A stretch of DNA of 64,000 nucleotides, from contig NZ_AUGR01000001.1 of the NCBI RefSeq assembly GCF_000422765.1, positions 310,001 through 374,000 on the forward strand. Direction: 5' to 3'. The first letter of the stretch is position 1. Each line of letters starts with the position of its first letter. The notes beneath the pieces are model-generated. The model saw nothing but the letters and a program-made list of their open reading frames with translations. It did no database searches and was not told the DNA's origin. Source of the DNA: Neptunomonas japonica DSM 18939 (GTDB lineage: Bacteria > Pseudomonadota > Gammaproteobacteria > Pseudomonadales > Balneatricaceae). Of this stretch, positions 57,151-64,000 are shown piece after piece. The position numbers were made by a program, and so were the translations under genes.

Positions 57151-59847
57151 TTATTCATCACGAATATGTTCATCTAGTTCTCTGCAGACACGTGTCTGCA
57201 GTTCTTGGCAGAGTACGGGGTCGCTGATAGGCAAGCCATCGTTATCTGTTAGGAAAAAGAAATCTTCTACGCGTTCACCAACACTCGCTATTTTTGCTTT
57301 ACGCACAGAAATATCAAGTTCTGAGAAAATTTGACCGATACGCGCTAGAAGGCCAGGGCGGTCGGGGCTTCTTACTTCCATTACCGTTAGTTGTAAGTTT
57401 GGGTCGTTACTCAGGCTGACCGTGGTTGGCATGGCAAAGAGTTTCATTTGCCTAGGGACGCGTCTATGAATGATATCTGGGTAATCGTCTGGATCGTCTA
57501 GTTCTTCGATTAGGCGTTCCTGAATGCTGCTCAAATAGCTCGGATTCTCTGAGAGTGCTTCATCATCGTCGGTTAACACCGTGTAAGTGTTTAACGTTCT
57601 TCCATCGTCAGTCAAAATGACGCGTGCATCTTGAATGTTTAAATGCAGTTGATCCAAAGTGGCGACCGTTGCAGAGAAGAGGTTTGGAATATCTTCACTA
57701 TAAATAAAAATTTCAGTCGCCCCCTCAAAAACGCGATAAGAGGTTTGCTGAATCAAAATCAAGGGAAGTTCATTTGAGCCGTGTTCAAGAATGGACTGCG
57801 TGTGCCATGCGATATTTCTGGCTTCTTCTCGTAAGAAGTAGTCCTCGCCTAACATGCTCCAAAACTCTTTTATTTCTTCTTCCGGTTGTCCTGAGTGAGC
57901 CAAAATGAGCATGGCATCGTGTTGAACTTGATCAATTCGATCCTCTTTATTGATAGGGTTTTCCAGTCCGCGCCTTAATGCTCGTTTGGTCTCCATATAT
58001 AGCTGTCTGAGCAACGTGGCTCGCCAGTTATTCCATAGGGTGTGGTTGGTGGCGTTGATGTCGGCAACTGTCAGCACGTAGAGGTAATCTAGGTGAACCG
58101 TGTCGCGTACATGCATAGCAAAGTTATGGATAACATCTGGGTCGGTGATGTCTTTGCGCTGTGCTGTCATTGACATCAATAAGTGGCTGCGTACTAGCCA
58201 AGCCGTTAAATGACTGTCCCATTTTCCTAAATGGTGGCGCTCGCAAAACTCCATAACATCCACAGAACCTAATTCTGAGTGATCTCCGCCGCGCCCTTTA
58301 GCAATATCGTGGTAAAGGCCCGCTATGTATAGGAGTTCGATTTTAGGAAGGTTATTGACGACCCTGTGCGCGATGGGGAACTGTTCGCGGTGGTCGGTAT
58401 GACGAAATTGGCGCATTTTCTGAATGACTTTCATGGTATGCGCGTCGACCGTATAAATATGGAAAAGGTCGTGCTGCATTTGGCCTACAATTTTTCCAAA
58501 TTCTGGCAGGTAGCGGCCAAGAATGTCATAACGGTTCATGCGTTTGAGTTCGGTGGATACGCCATTTGGTGAGCGTAGTAGTTCCATGAATAAACTGGTG
58601 TTACGTAGATCGCTACGAAAATCATCGTCTATCAGGTGGCGATGATCCCGAATTAGTCTGATTGTTGATGCTCTTACGCCCAGTATTTCATCATTTTGTG
58701 CCAGTAGTACAAAAGCCTCTAGCAGAGCGAAGGGGTGGTATTCAAAAACTTTATCGTAGGTGACTTCTAAATAGTCATTATGAATTTGGAAGCGCTTGTT
58801 GATGGAGGTAATTGTTTGCTTGTCATCAATTTTGAGAATAGCTTCGCTAAAATATTGCAAAAGCATGTCATTAAATTCACCCATAGCCATAGCAACACGA
58901 TAATATTTGCTCATAAATTGTTCAACAGCAAGGGCGCCATGTTGGTCTTTGTAACCGAAGAAGTCAGCCAATGTGCGCTGATGATCAAACAGTAATCGAT
59001 CTTCACGGCGCCTGCAGTGCATGTGCAAGGCGTAGCGAACCGTCCAGAGGTAGAGTTCACCCCGATTAAGTGTTTCAAGCTCAGACTCTGTAACAAAGCC
59101 GTGATCAACTAAGTCACGAATATAGGTTGTACCAAAGTGACGTTTAGCAACCCAGCCGATCGTTTGTAGGTCGCGAAGGCCGCCGGGTGATGTTTTTAAG
59201 TTAGGCTCAAGATTGTATTCGGTGTTGTTGGTTTTTTCGTGCCGTGCTTTTTGTTCTTTTAGCTTGGCAATGAAGAACTCTTTGTCAGTCCAAGCGCCTT
59301 CTGATGTCACGCGGTCATACATGCGCTGATGCAGTTGAGGGTCGCCCGTTAATGGGCGAGACTCAATGAGATTAGTGGCGATAGTAATGTCATCACGTGA
59401 TTTGTCATAGCAGTCTTCTATGCTGCGCACGCTGGAACCGATTTCTAAGGCGATATCCCATAACAGCGTGAGGAATTGACTGATGCTTTCTTCATAGGTT
59501 GCGGGGTCGATGGCATCAACAAGGATCATAAGATCGACATCAGAATGAGGGTGTAATTCGCCTCGCCCATACCCCCCAACAGCAATTAAAGATATCTGTT
59601 TATCATCTGGCCACGTAAATAAATCCCAAGCAGAGGTGAGTATGGTATCGATAACCCCTGCACGACCATAGATTAACTTGCGGATATCTTCGCCAGACTT
59701 GAAACGGGCGTCCATCTCAGCCTGGGCCTTATTGATTGTGCTTTTGAACACCTTGATGGGTGGTTCACCGCTGGCTAAGCGTGCTTCAAAAGCGTGAATG
59801 TCAATAAAAGCGTCAGTCTCTGCAAGTTGCTGCAAGGTCGTGTTCAT
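57151..59847 (-). CDS. glnD: bifunctional PII uridylyltransferase/uridylyl-removing enzyme
   Basis: GlnD uridylylates PII under nitrogen limitation and removes the group under nitrogen excess. Domains in order: nucleotidyltransferase (VGGYGRGELHPHSDVDLMIL near residue 95), HD hydrolase (LYHDIAKGRGGDHSELG near residue 515) and two ACT domains (first around residues 705-790, second near 820-895). Length 898 is standard. It is 18 bp from map on the same strand, the arrangement seen in many gammaproteobacteria. Confidence 0.96.
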   Translation of the reverse strand: MNTTLQQLAETDAFIDIHAFEARLASGEPPIKVFKSTINKAQAEMDARFKSGEDIRKLIYGRAGVIDTILTSAWDLFTWPDDKQISLIAVGGYGRGELHPHSDVDLMILVDAIDPATYEESISQFLTLLWDIALEIGSSVRSIEDCYDKSRDDITIATNLIESRPLTGDPQLHQRMYDRVTSEGAWTDKEFFIAKLKEQKARHEKTNNTEYNLEPNLKTSPGGLRDLQTIGWVAKRHFGTTYIRDLVDHGFVTESELETLNRGELYLWTVRYALHMHCRRREDRLLFDHQRTLADFFGYKDQHGALAVEQFMSKYYRVAMAMGEFNDMLLQYFSEAILKIDDKQTITSINKRFQIHNDYLEVTYDKVFEYHPFALLEAFVLLAQNDEILGVRASTIRLIRDHRHLIDDDFRSDLRNTSLFMELLRSPNGVSTELKRMNRYDILGRYLPEFGKIVGQMQHDLFHIYTVDAHTMKVIQKMRQFRHTDHREQFPIAHRVVNNLPKIELLYIAGLYHDIAKGRGGDHSELGSVDVMEFCERHHLGKWDSHLTAWLVRSHLLMSMTAQRKDITDPDVIHNFAMHVRDTVHLDYLYVLTVADINATNHTLWNNWRATLLRQLYMETKRALRRGLENPINKEDRIDQVQHDAMLILAHSGQPEEEIKEFWSMLGEDYFLREEARNIAWHTQSILEHGSNELPLILIQQTSYRVFEGATEIFIYSEDIPNLFSATVATLDQLHLNIQDARVILTDDGRTLNTYTVLTDDDEALSENPSYLSSIQERLIEELDDPDDYPDIIHRRVPRQMKLFAMPTTVSLSNDPNLQLTVMEVRSPDRPGLLARIGQIFSELDISVRKAKIASVGERVEDFFFLTDNDGLPISDPVLCQELQTRVCRELDEHIRDE

Positions 59848-59865
59848 TATTTAATCTCAATATGA

Positions 59866-60636
59866 TTAAAAGGTTTCTTCAGATCGTCGGGTTAATACTT
59901 CAAATCCTGTTTCTGTGACTAGGATTGTGTGTTCCCATTGTGCTGATAAACGACGATCTTTTGTTTCCACTGTCCAGCCATCTTTTTTGGAAAGTTTAAC
60001 GTCACGTTTTCCTGCATTAATCATAGGCTCTATAGTGAAAATCATACCTTCTTCAAGTTTAATGCCAGTGCCTGAGCGGCCATAGTGCAAAACTTGCGGA
60101 TCTTCGTGAAATTCTATGCCAATACCGTGTCCGCAATATTCACGAACTACAGTGTAATGGTTGGACTCGGCATGCTTTTGGATGACGTGACCAATGTCAC
60201 CTAAAAAGGCACCCGGCTTTACTAGCTCAATGCCTTGGTAAAGACACTCTAAGGTGACTTCTGCGAGGCGTTTAGCATGAGGGATCTCTTTACCAACAAA
60301 AAACATCTTACTGGTGTCGCCGTGGTAGCCATCTTTAATGACGGTGATGTCTACGTTGATCATGTCACCATCTTTTAACGGTTTATCGTTGGGGATTCCG
60401 TGACAAACTACTTGATTGACTGAGGTGCAAATGGACTTAGGGAAGCCGTGGTAATTCAGTGGTGCAGGAATAGCTTGCTGTTCATTAGTAATGTAATCGT
60501 GACAAATTTTATCTAGCTGGTTTGTCGTCACCCCTACGGCAATATGAGGTCCGATCATTTCGAGAACCTCGGCAGCTAGCCGCCCAGCAATACGCATTTT
60601 TTCGATTTCTTCTTGGGTCTTAATAATAACGGACAT
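59866..60636 (-). CDS. map: type I methionine aminopeptidase
   Basis: Removes the initiator methionine from nascent proteins. The metal ligands of the family are in VDITVIKDGYHGDTSKMF, EYCGHGIGIEFHEDPQVLHY, TIEPMI and QWEHTILVTE. At 256 residues it is of the E. coli MAP class. It is divergent from rpsB with about 270 bp between, again the standard gammaproteobacterial order glnD-map-rpsB-tsf. Confidence 0.96.
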   Translation of the reverse strand: MSVIIKTQEEIEKMRIAGRLAAEVLEMIGPHIAVGVTTNQLDKICHDYITNEQQAIPAPLNYHGFPKSICTSVNQVVCHGIPNDKPLKDGDMINVDITVIKDGYHGDTSKMFFVGKEIPHAKRLAEVTLECLYQGIELVKPGAFLGDIGHVIQKHAESNHYTVVREYCGHGIGIEFHEDPQVLHYGRSGTGIKLEEGMIFTIEPMINAGKRDVKLSKKDGWTVETKDRRLSAQWEHTILVTETGFEVLTRRSEETF

Positions 60637-60744
60637 AATTTTCCTTGAAATAGTGAATGTCAGACTTTAAATGAGGGTAAGTCTGAGTATTAAGCATAGA
60701 TTAAACCGATTGTACCGAATTATCCCTCCTGAGCGAAGTCGACC

Positions 60745-60907
60745 TTCAAATTGATCGCATCTTGTGGTATAAAACGCGCTCCCGAAATGCAGACTGCATT
60801 GCGAGGAATATCTCACACACATATCGTCACAGTTTCCGGGTGCCGTTTACGGTTGGATGCTGGGATATGTGGAGGTTGAACCCAATTTAAAACAGGAAAT
60901 GCTAAAC
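60745..60907 (+). promoter_or_regulatory. rpsB promoter and leader
   Basis: TTCAAA at 60745-60750 and TATAAA at 60768-60773 (17-bp spacing) followed by a G+C-rich discriminator (CGCGCTCCCG), typical for stringently controlled ribosomal promoters. Transcription should start near 60780, leaving a leader of about 125 bases before rpsB. In E. coli the rpsB leader is the target of S2 autoregulation; whether that structure is kept here was not tested. Confidence 0.65.
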
Positions 60908-61639
60908 ATGGCACAAGTTACTATGCGTGAGCTGCTTAAAGCAGGCGTTCACTTTGGTCACCAGACTCGTTACTGGAACCCAAAAATGTCTCAATACATT
61001 TTTGGTGCTCGTAACAAAATTCATATCATCAACCTAGAGCACACTCTACCTGCACTAAACGGTGCATTAGATGTTGTTCAGGGCTTAGCTCAGAACAAAA
61101 ACAAAGTTTTGTTCGTGGGTACTAAGCGTGCTGCAAGCAAAATCATTAAAGAAGAAGCGCTACGTGTAGGTATGCCGTTTGTTAATCACCGTTGGTTAGG
61201 TGGTATGTTGACAAACTACAAAACTATTCGTCAGTCGATTCGTCGTTTGCGTGAGCTTGAAAGTGCTTCAAGCGATGGAACTTTCTCTCAGCTAACAAAA
61301 AAAGAAGCGTTGATGCGTCAACGTGAAATGGAAAAGCTGGATCGTTCTATTGGTGGTATCAAGGATATGGGTGGTCTTCCTGATGCTCTATTTGTAGTAG
61401 ATGTTGATCACGAGCGCATCGCTGTAAATGAAGCAAACAAGCTAGGTATCCCAGTTATCGGTATCGTTGATACTAATAGCAACCCAGATGGCATTGATTA
61501 TGTTATCCCGGGTAATGATGATGCTCTTCGTGCAATTCAGATCTACGTTAAGTCTGTAGCTGATGCATGTGGCGAAGGCGTTGAAGTTGCTGGTGGCGAC
61601 AAAAGCGAATTTGTTGAAGTAGAAGCTGCTGCAGAATAA
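60908..61639 (+). CDS. rpsB: 30S ribosomal protein S2
   Basis: S2 of the small subunit, 243 residues. N-terminus [27 protein letters not shown] is diagnostic; [13 protein letters not shown] and [17 protein letters not shown] follow. I use the ATG at 60908; in-frame upstream codons give an extension not found in the family. Heads rpsB-tsf-pyrH-frr. Confidence 0.97.
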   Translation: MAQVTMRELLKAGVHFGHQTRYWNPKMSQYIFGARNKIHIINLEHTLPALNGALDVVQGLAQNKNKVLFVGTKRAASKIIKEEALRVGMPFVNHRWLGGMLTNYKTIRQSIRRLRELESASSDGTFSQLTKKEALMRQREMEKLDRSIGGIKDMGGLPDALFVVDVDHERIAVNEANKLGIPVIGIVDTNSNPDGIDYVIPGNDDALRAIQIYVKSVADACGEGVEVAGGDKSEFVEVEAAAE

Positions 61640-61684
61640 GTTCTGCAGCTGCGAAGTCTATCTTCAGCAGCGTTGAGTACCAGG

Positions 61685-61707
61685 GGGGAGCTTTGCTCCC
61701 CTTTTTT
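61685..61707 (+). terminator. hairpin terminator/attenuator between rpsB and tsf
   Basis: GGGGAGC at 61685-61691, TTT loop, GCTCCCC at 61695-61701 and six T's at 61702-61707. It is a complete intrinsic terminator inside the operon and would make S2 more abundant than EF-Ts unless read through. Confidence 0.92.
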
Positions 61708-61744
61708 AGATTTTGATTGAATGCGTAATCAAGGGGTAATTGGA

Positions 61745-62608
61745 ATGGCAAGTGTATCTGCTAAGTTAGTTAAAGAACTGCGCGATCGTACAGGCTTGGG
61801 CATGATGGAGTGCAAAAAAGCACTCGTAGAAGCTGACGGTAATGTTGAAGCTGCAATTGATGAAATGCGTAAGTCATCAGGCATGAAAGCTGCTAAGAAA
61901 GCTGGTCGTACGGCTGCTGACGGTGTAGTTGCTGTCCGTGTTGCTGATGATAATTCTTACGGTATCATCGTTGAAGTTAACTCTGAAACTGATTTTGCTG
62001 CACGTGATGAAGGTTTTCTTGGTTTTGTTGGAAAGGTTGCTGATGCAGCTTTTGCAGCCAAGTCTGATGATGTAGCTGCTTTGATGGCAGGTGAGTTGGA
62101 ATCAGCGCGTGAAGCATTGGTTCAGAAAATCGGTGAAAACATCGGTCTTCGTCGTATCTCCATCGTAGAAGGCGATTTGGTTGGTGCTTATGTTCACAGC
62201 AATAGCCGTATCGCTACATTAGTGTCTTTGAAAGGTGCTAGTGTTGACGTTGCTAAAGATGTTGCGATGCATGTAGCTGCAGTAAACCCACAAGTGGTTT
62301 CTCAGAGCGATATGCCTGAATCTGTAATCGCTAAAGAAAAAGAAATCATCTTGGCTCAGCCTGATATGGCTAGTAAGCCACCTGCAATTGCAGAGAAGAT
62401 GGTTGTTGGTCGTATTAATAAATTCCTTGCTGAAAACAGTCTTGTTGAGCAAGCATTTGTTAAAAACCCAGAGCTGACTGTTGGTGCAATGGTTAAAGCA
62501 GCTGGCGGTGAAGTTGCCTCTTTCTCTCGTTTAGAAGTTGGTGATGGTATCGAAGTTGAGCAGTTGGATTTTGCAGCTGAAGTAGCGGCACAGTTAAATA
62601 ATAAATAA
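61745..62608 (+). CDS. tsf: elongation factor Ts
   Basis: Nucleotide-exchange factor for EF-Tu, 287 residues. [27 protein letters not shown] is the conserved N-terminal UBA-like domain with the [12 protein letters not shown] core; the EF-Tu-binding motif is seen in [11 protein letters not shown]. Start at the ATG at 61745 (GGTAATTGG before it; weak site). It follows the rpsB terminator. Confidence 0.97.
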   Translation: MASVSAKLVKELRDRTGLGMMECKKALVEADGNVEAAIDEMRKSSGMKAAKKAGRTAADGVVAVRVADDNSYGIIVEVNSETDFAARDEGFLGFVGKVADAAFAAKSDDVAALMAGELESAREALVQKIGENIGLRRISIVEGDLVGAYVHSNSRIATLVSLKGASVDVAKDVAMHVAAVNPQVVSQSDMPESVIAKEKEIILAQPDMASKPPAIAEKMVVGRINKFLAENSLVEQAFVKNPELTVGAMVKAAGGEVASFSRLEVGDGIEVEQLDFAAEVAAQLNNK

Positions 62609-62625
62609 CTCTGCGCGCTAGAAAG

Positions 62626-62662
62626 GTGTGTGTGCTGTGTTACAGTACGCACACTGTTTTTT
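62626..62662 (+). terminator. hairpin terminator/attenuator between tsf and pyrH
   Basis: Thirteen-bp stem, GTGTGTGTGCTGT at 62626-62638 with ACAGTACGCACAC at 62642-62654 (two G-T wobbles), three-base loop, followed by a T run at 62657-62662. pyrH may therefore depend on read-through or a local promoter. Confidence 0.8.
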
Positions 62663-62705
62663 ATAAGTCTATATCCTTCTAACTTCGTTCTGCGGAGATC
62701 CTGTA

Positions 62706-63464
62706 ATGCCTGCCGTAAATTCTAAACATGCCAAATATAAACGTATTCTTCTAAAGTTAAGCGGTGAAGCTTTAATGGGAGAAGAAAATTTTGGTATCGA
62801 CCCTAAAGTTCTTAACCGTATGGCGCTAGAGATAGGCCAGTTGGTTGGTATTGGTGTACAGGTCGGTATTGTCATTGGTGGCGGTAATTTGTTTCGCGGT
62901 GCGACCTTAAGCGCTGCTGGTTTAGACCGAGTAACGGGCGACCATATGGGTATGCTGGCTACTGTAATGAATTCACTTGCGCTACGGGATGCGCTAGAGC
63001 GCTCGAATATTGCAACACGCGTGATGTCTGCTATTCCTATGAGTGGTGTTGTAGATCATTATGACCGACGTAATGCCATGCGTTATTTAAGCCAAGGCGA
63101 TGTTGTTATTTTCTCAGCAGGTACAGGGAATCCTTTCTTTACAACGGATTCTGCGGCTTGTTTGAGAGGTATTGAAATAGATGCAGATGTCGTTTTAAAA
63201 GCGACAAAAGTTGATGGGGTGTACACTGCAGACCCAATGAAGGACCCGGCTGCTAAGCGCTACTTGCACTTATCTTATGATGAAGTATTGGAAAAGCAGC
63301 TGGCAGTGATGGATTTGACGGCGATTTGTCTAACCCGTGACCATGATATGCCTATCCGGGTGTTTAATATGAATCGCCCTGGTGCGCTTGTTAATCTGCT
63401 GGGAGGCGGAGATGAGGGTACTTTGATAGGTGGTGAAGTAACTGGAGATCAATATGCTGAATGA
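62706..63464 (+). CDS. pyrH: UMP kinase
   Basis: Hexameric UMP kinase of pyrimidine nucleotide synthesis. Conserved regions: [63 protein letters not shown] and [13 protein letters not shown]. Length 252. A GGAGATC site precedes the ATG at 62706. Its last codons overlap the start of frr. Confidence 0.96.
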   Translation: MPAVNSKHAKYKRILLKLSGEALMGEENFGIDPKVLNRMALEIGQLVGIGVQVGIVIGGGNLFRGATLSAAGLDRVTGDHMGMLATVMNSLALRDALERSNIATRVMSAIPMSGVVDHYDRRNAMRYLSQGDVVIFSAGTGNPFFTTDSAACLRGIEIDADVVLKATKVDGVYTADPMKDPAAKRYLHLSYDEVLEKQLAVMDLTAICLTRDHDMPIRVFNMNRPGALVNLLGGGDEGTLIGGEVTGDQYAE

Positions 63465-64000
63465 GATAGCTAGCGATGCTGATACGCGGATGAAAAAAAG
63501 CGTTGAATCAGTTGTAGAGCAATTTAAAAAGATTAGAACAGGACGTGCTCACCCAAGTATTTTAGACTCCGTTCAGGTTTTGTATTATGGAGCGCCGGTA
63601 CCGCTTCAACAGGTTGCCAACATCACTGTTGAGGACGCTAGAACGCTGATGATTTCTCCATGGGAGGCGCAGACTGTTCCCGATATTGAAAAAGCCATAT
63701 ATAAATCTGATTTAGGTTTAAACCCTTCGTCAAATGGTGGTGTTATTCGTGTTCCTATGCCTGCATTGACAGAAGAAACGCGTAAAGTTTATATCCGACA
63801 AGCGCGCAGTGAGGCTGAGTCAGCGAGGGTGTCGGTTCGGAATATTCGTCGTGATGCTAATAGCGACCTTAAAGAACTACTAAAAGAAAAAGATATTTCG
63901 GAAGATGAAGAGCGTCGTGGTCAGGATGGTATTCAAAAACTGACTGACAAATACGTCGCAGAAATTGATGGTTTGCTTGAGAAGAAAGAAGCAGACTTGA
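63454..64000 (+). CDS. frr: ribosome recycling factor (partial at window end)
   Basis: Releases ribosomes after termination with EF-G. The frame starts at the ATG at 63454, overlapping pyrH by 11 bases, and reads [19 protein letters not shown], with the conserved [13 protein letters not shown] and [17 protein letters not shown]. 182 codons are visible and the window ends about three residues before the expected C-terminus, so the gene appears intact but cut by the window edge. Confidence 0.96.
   Translation, partial: MLNEIASDADTRMKKSVESVVEQFKKIRTGRAHPSILDSVQVLYYGAPVPLQQVANITVEDARTLMISPWEAQTVPDIEKAIYKSDLGLNPSSNGGVIRVPMPALTEETRKVYIRQARSEAESARVSVRNIRRDANSDLKELLKEKDISEDEERRGQDGIQKLTDKYVAEIDGLLEKKEADL

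Overview
The window looks like a chromosomal segment of a marine gammaproteobacterium, most likely of the Oceanospirillales. The evidence is gene content and order: holA-lptE-leuS-ybeL, lnt-corC-ybeY-ybeZ-miaB, epmB/efp/epmA, rpsB-tsf-pyrH-frr, a FabY-type ketosynthase, Vibrio-type FlgT/O/P flagellar proteins and a BCCT transporter. This assignment is inference from content; no 16S gene is present. I saw no tRNA, rRNA, CRISPR array, prophage or recognisable insertion sequence.

Layout. 1-5.4 kb: the end of an OsmC-like gene, a decayed cytochrome c gene, then holA, lptE, leuS (minus) and a divergent zinc-ribbon gene. 5.4-9.4 kb: a DUF4124 protein, long-form purC, a PEP-CTERM surface/exported protein and an RhlE-type helicase. 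9.8-16.7 kb: accessory region with a chemoreceptor, an unrecognised 593-aa gene flanked by two copies of a 93-bp direct repeat, a MOSC protein, an exported cyclophilin and small hypothetical genes. 16.8-19.2 kb: autoregulated trpR followed by trpE and trpG. 19.1-24.3 kb: lnt-corC-ybeY-ybeZ-miaB. 25.2-28 kb: EF-P and both enzymes that beta-lysylate it. 28-36 kb: a MalY/PatB lyase, leuA with a leucine-rich leader peptide, a candidate DNA polymerase psi gene with rimI, a diguanylate cyclase, a second unrelated-length LeuA and a divergent Lrp/AsnC regulator. 36-38.6 kb: a CbiM-like permease and a RegB/RegA (PrrBA, RoxSR) redox two-component pair. 38.9-44.4 kb: RidA, BCCT transporter, atypical M19 peptidase homologue, aldehyde dehydrogenase and LysR regulator, probably one catabolic locus. 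44.8-48.1 kb: an unrecognised 584-aa protein, a DUF3726-like protein and a TauE/SafE exporter. 48.2-53 kb: prfC, a TatD-family nuclease, a lipoprotein and fabY. 53.4-56.8 kb: OmpA-like lipoprotein, a shortened ZapB, and flgT with divergent flgOP behind a sigma-54-like promoter. 56.8-64 kb: DUF1244 protein, glnD, map, then the rpsB-tsf-pyrH-frr operon, cut at the window edge.

The best candidates for something undescribed are the direct-repeat-flanked 593-aa gene (about 11.8-14.1 kb) and the 584-aa/DUF3726/TauE operon (44.8-48.1 kb). Regulatory points of interest are a trp operator lying on the trpR promoter and touching its start codon, and the leuA leader peptide. All promoter, hairpin and identity statements come from reading by eye; no alignment or folding program was run.
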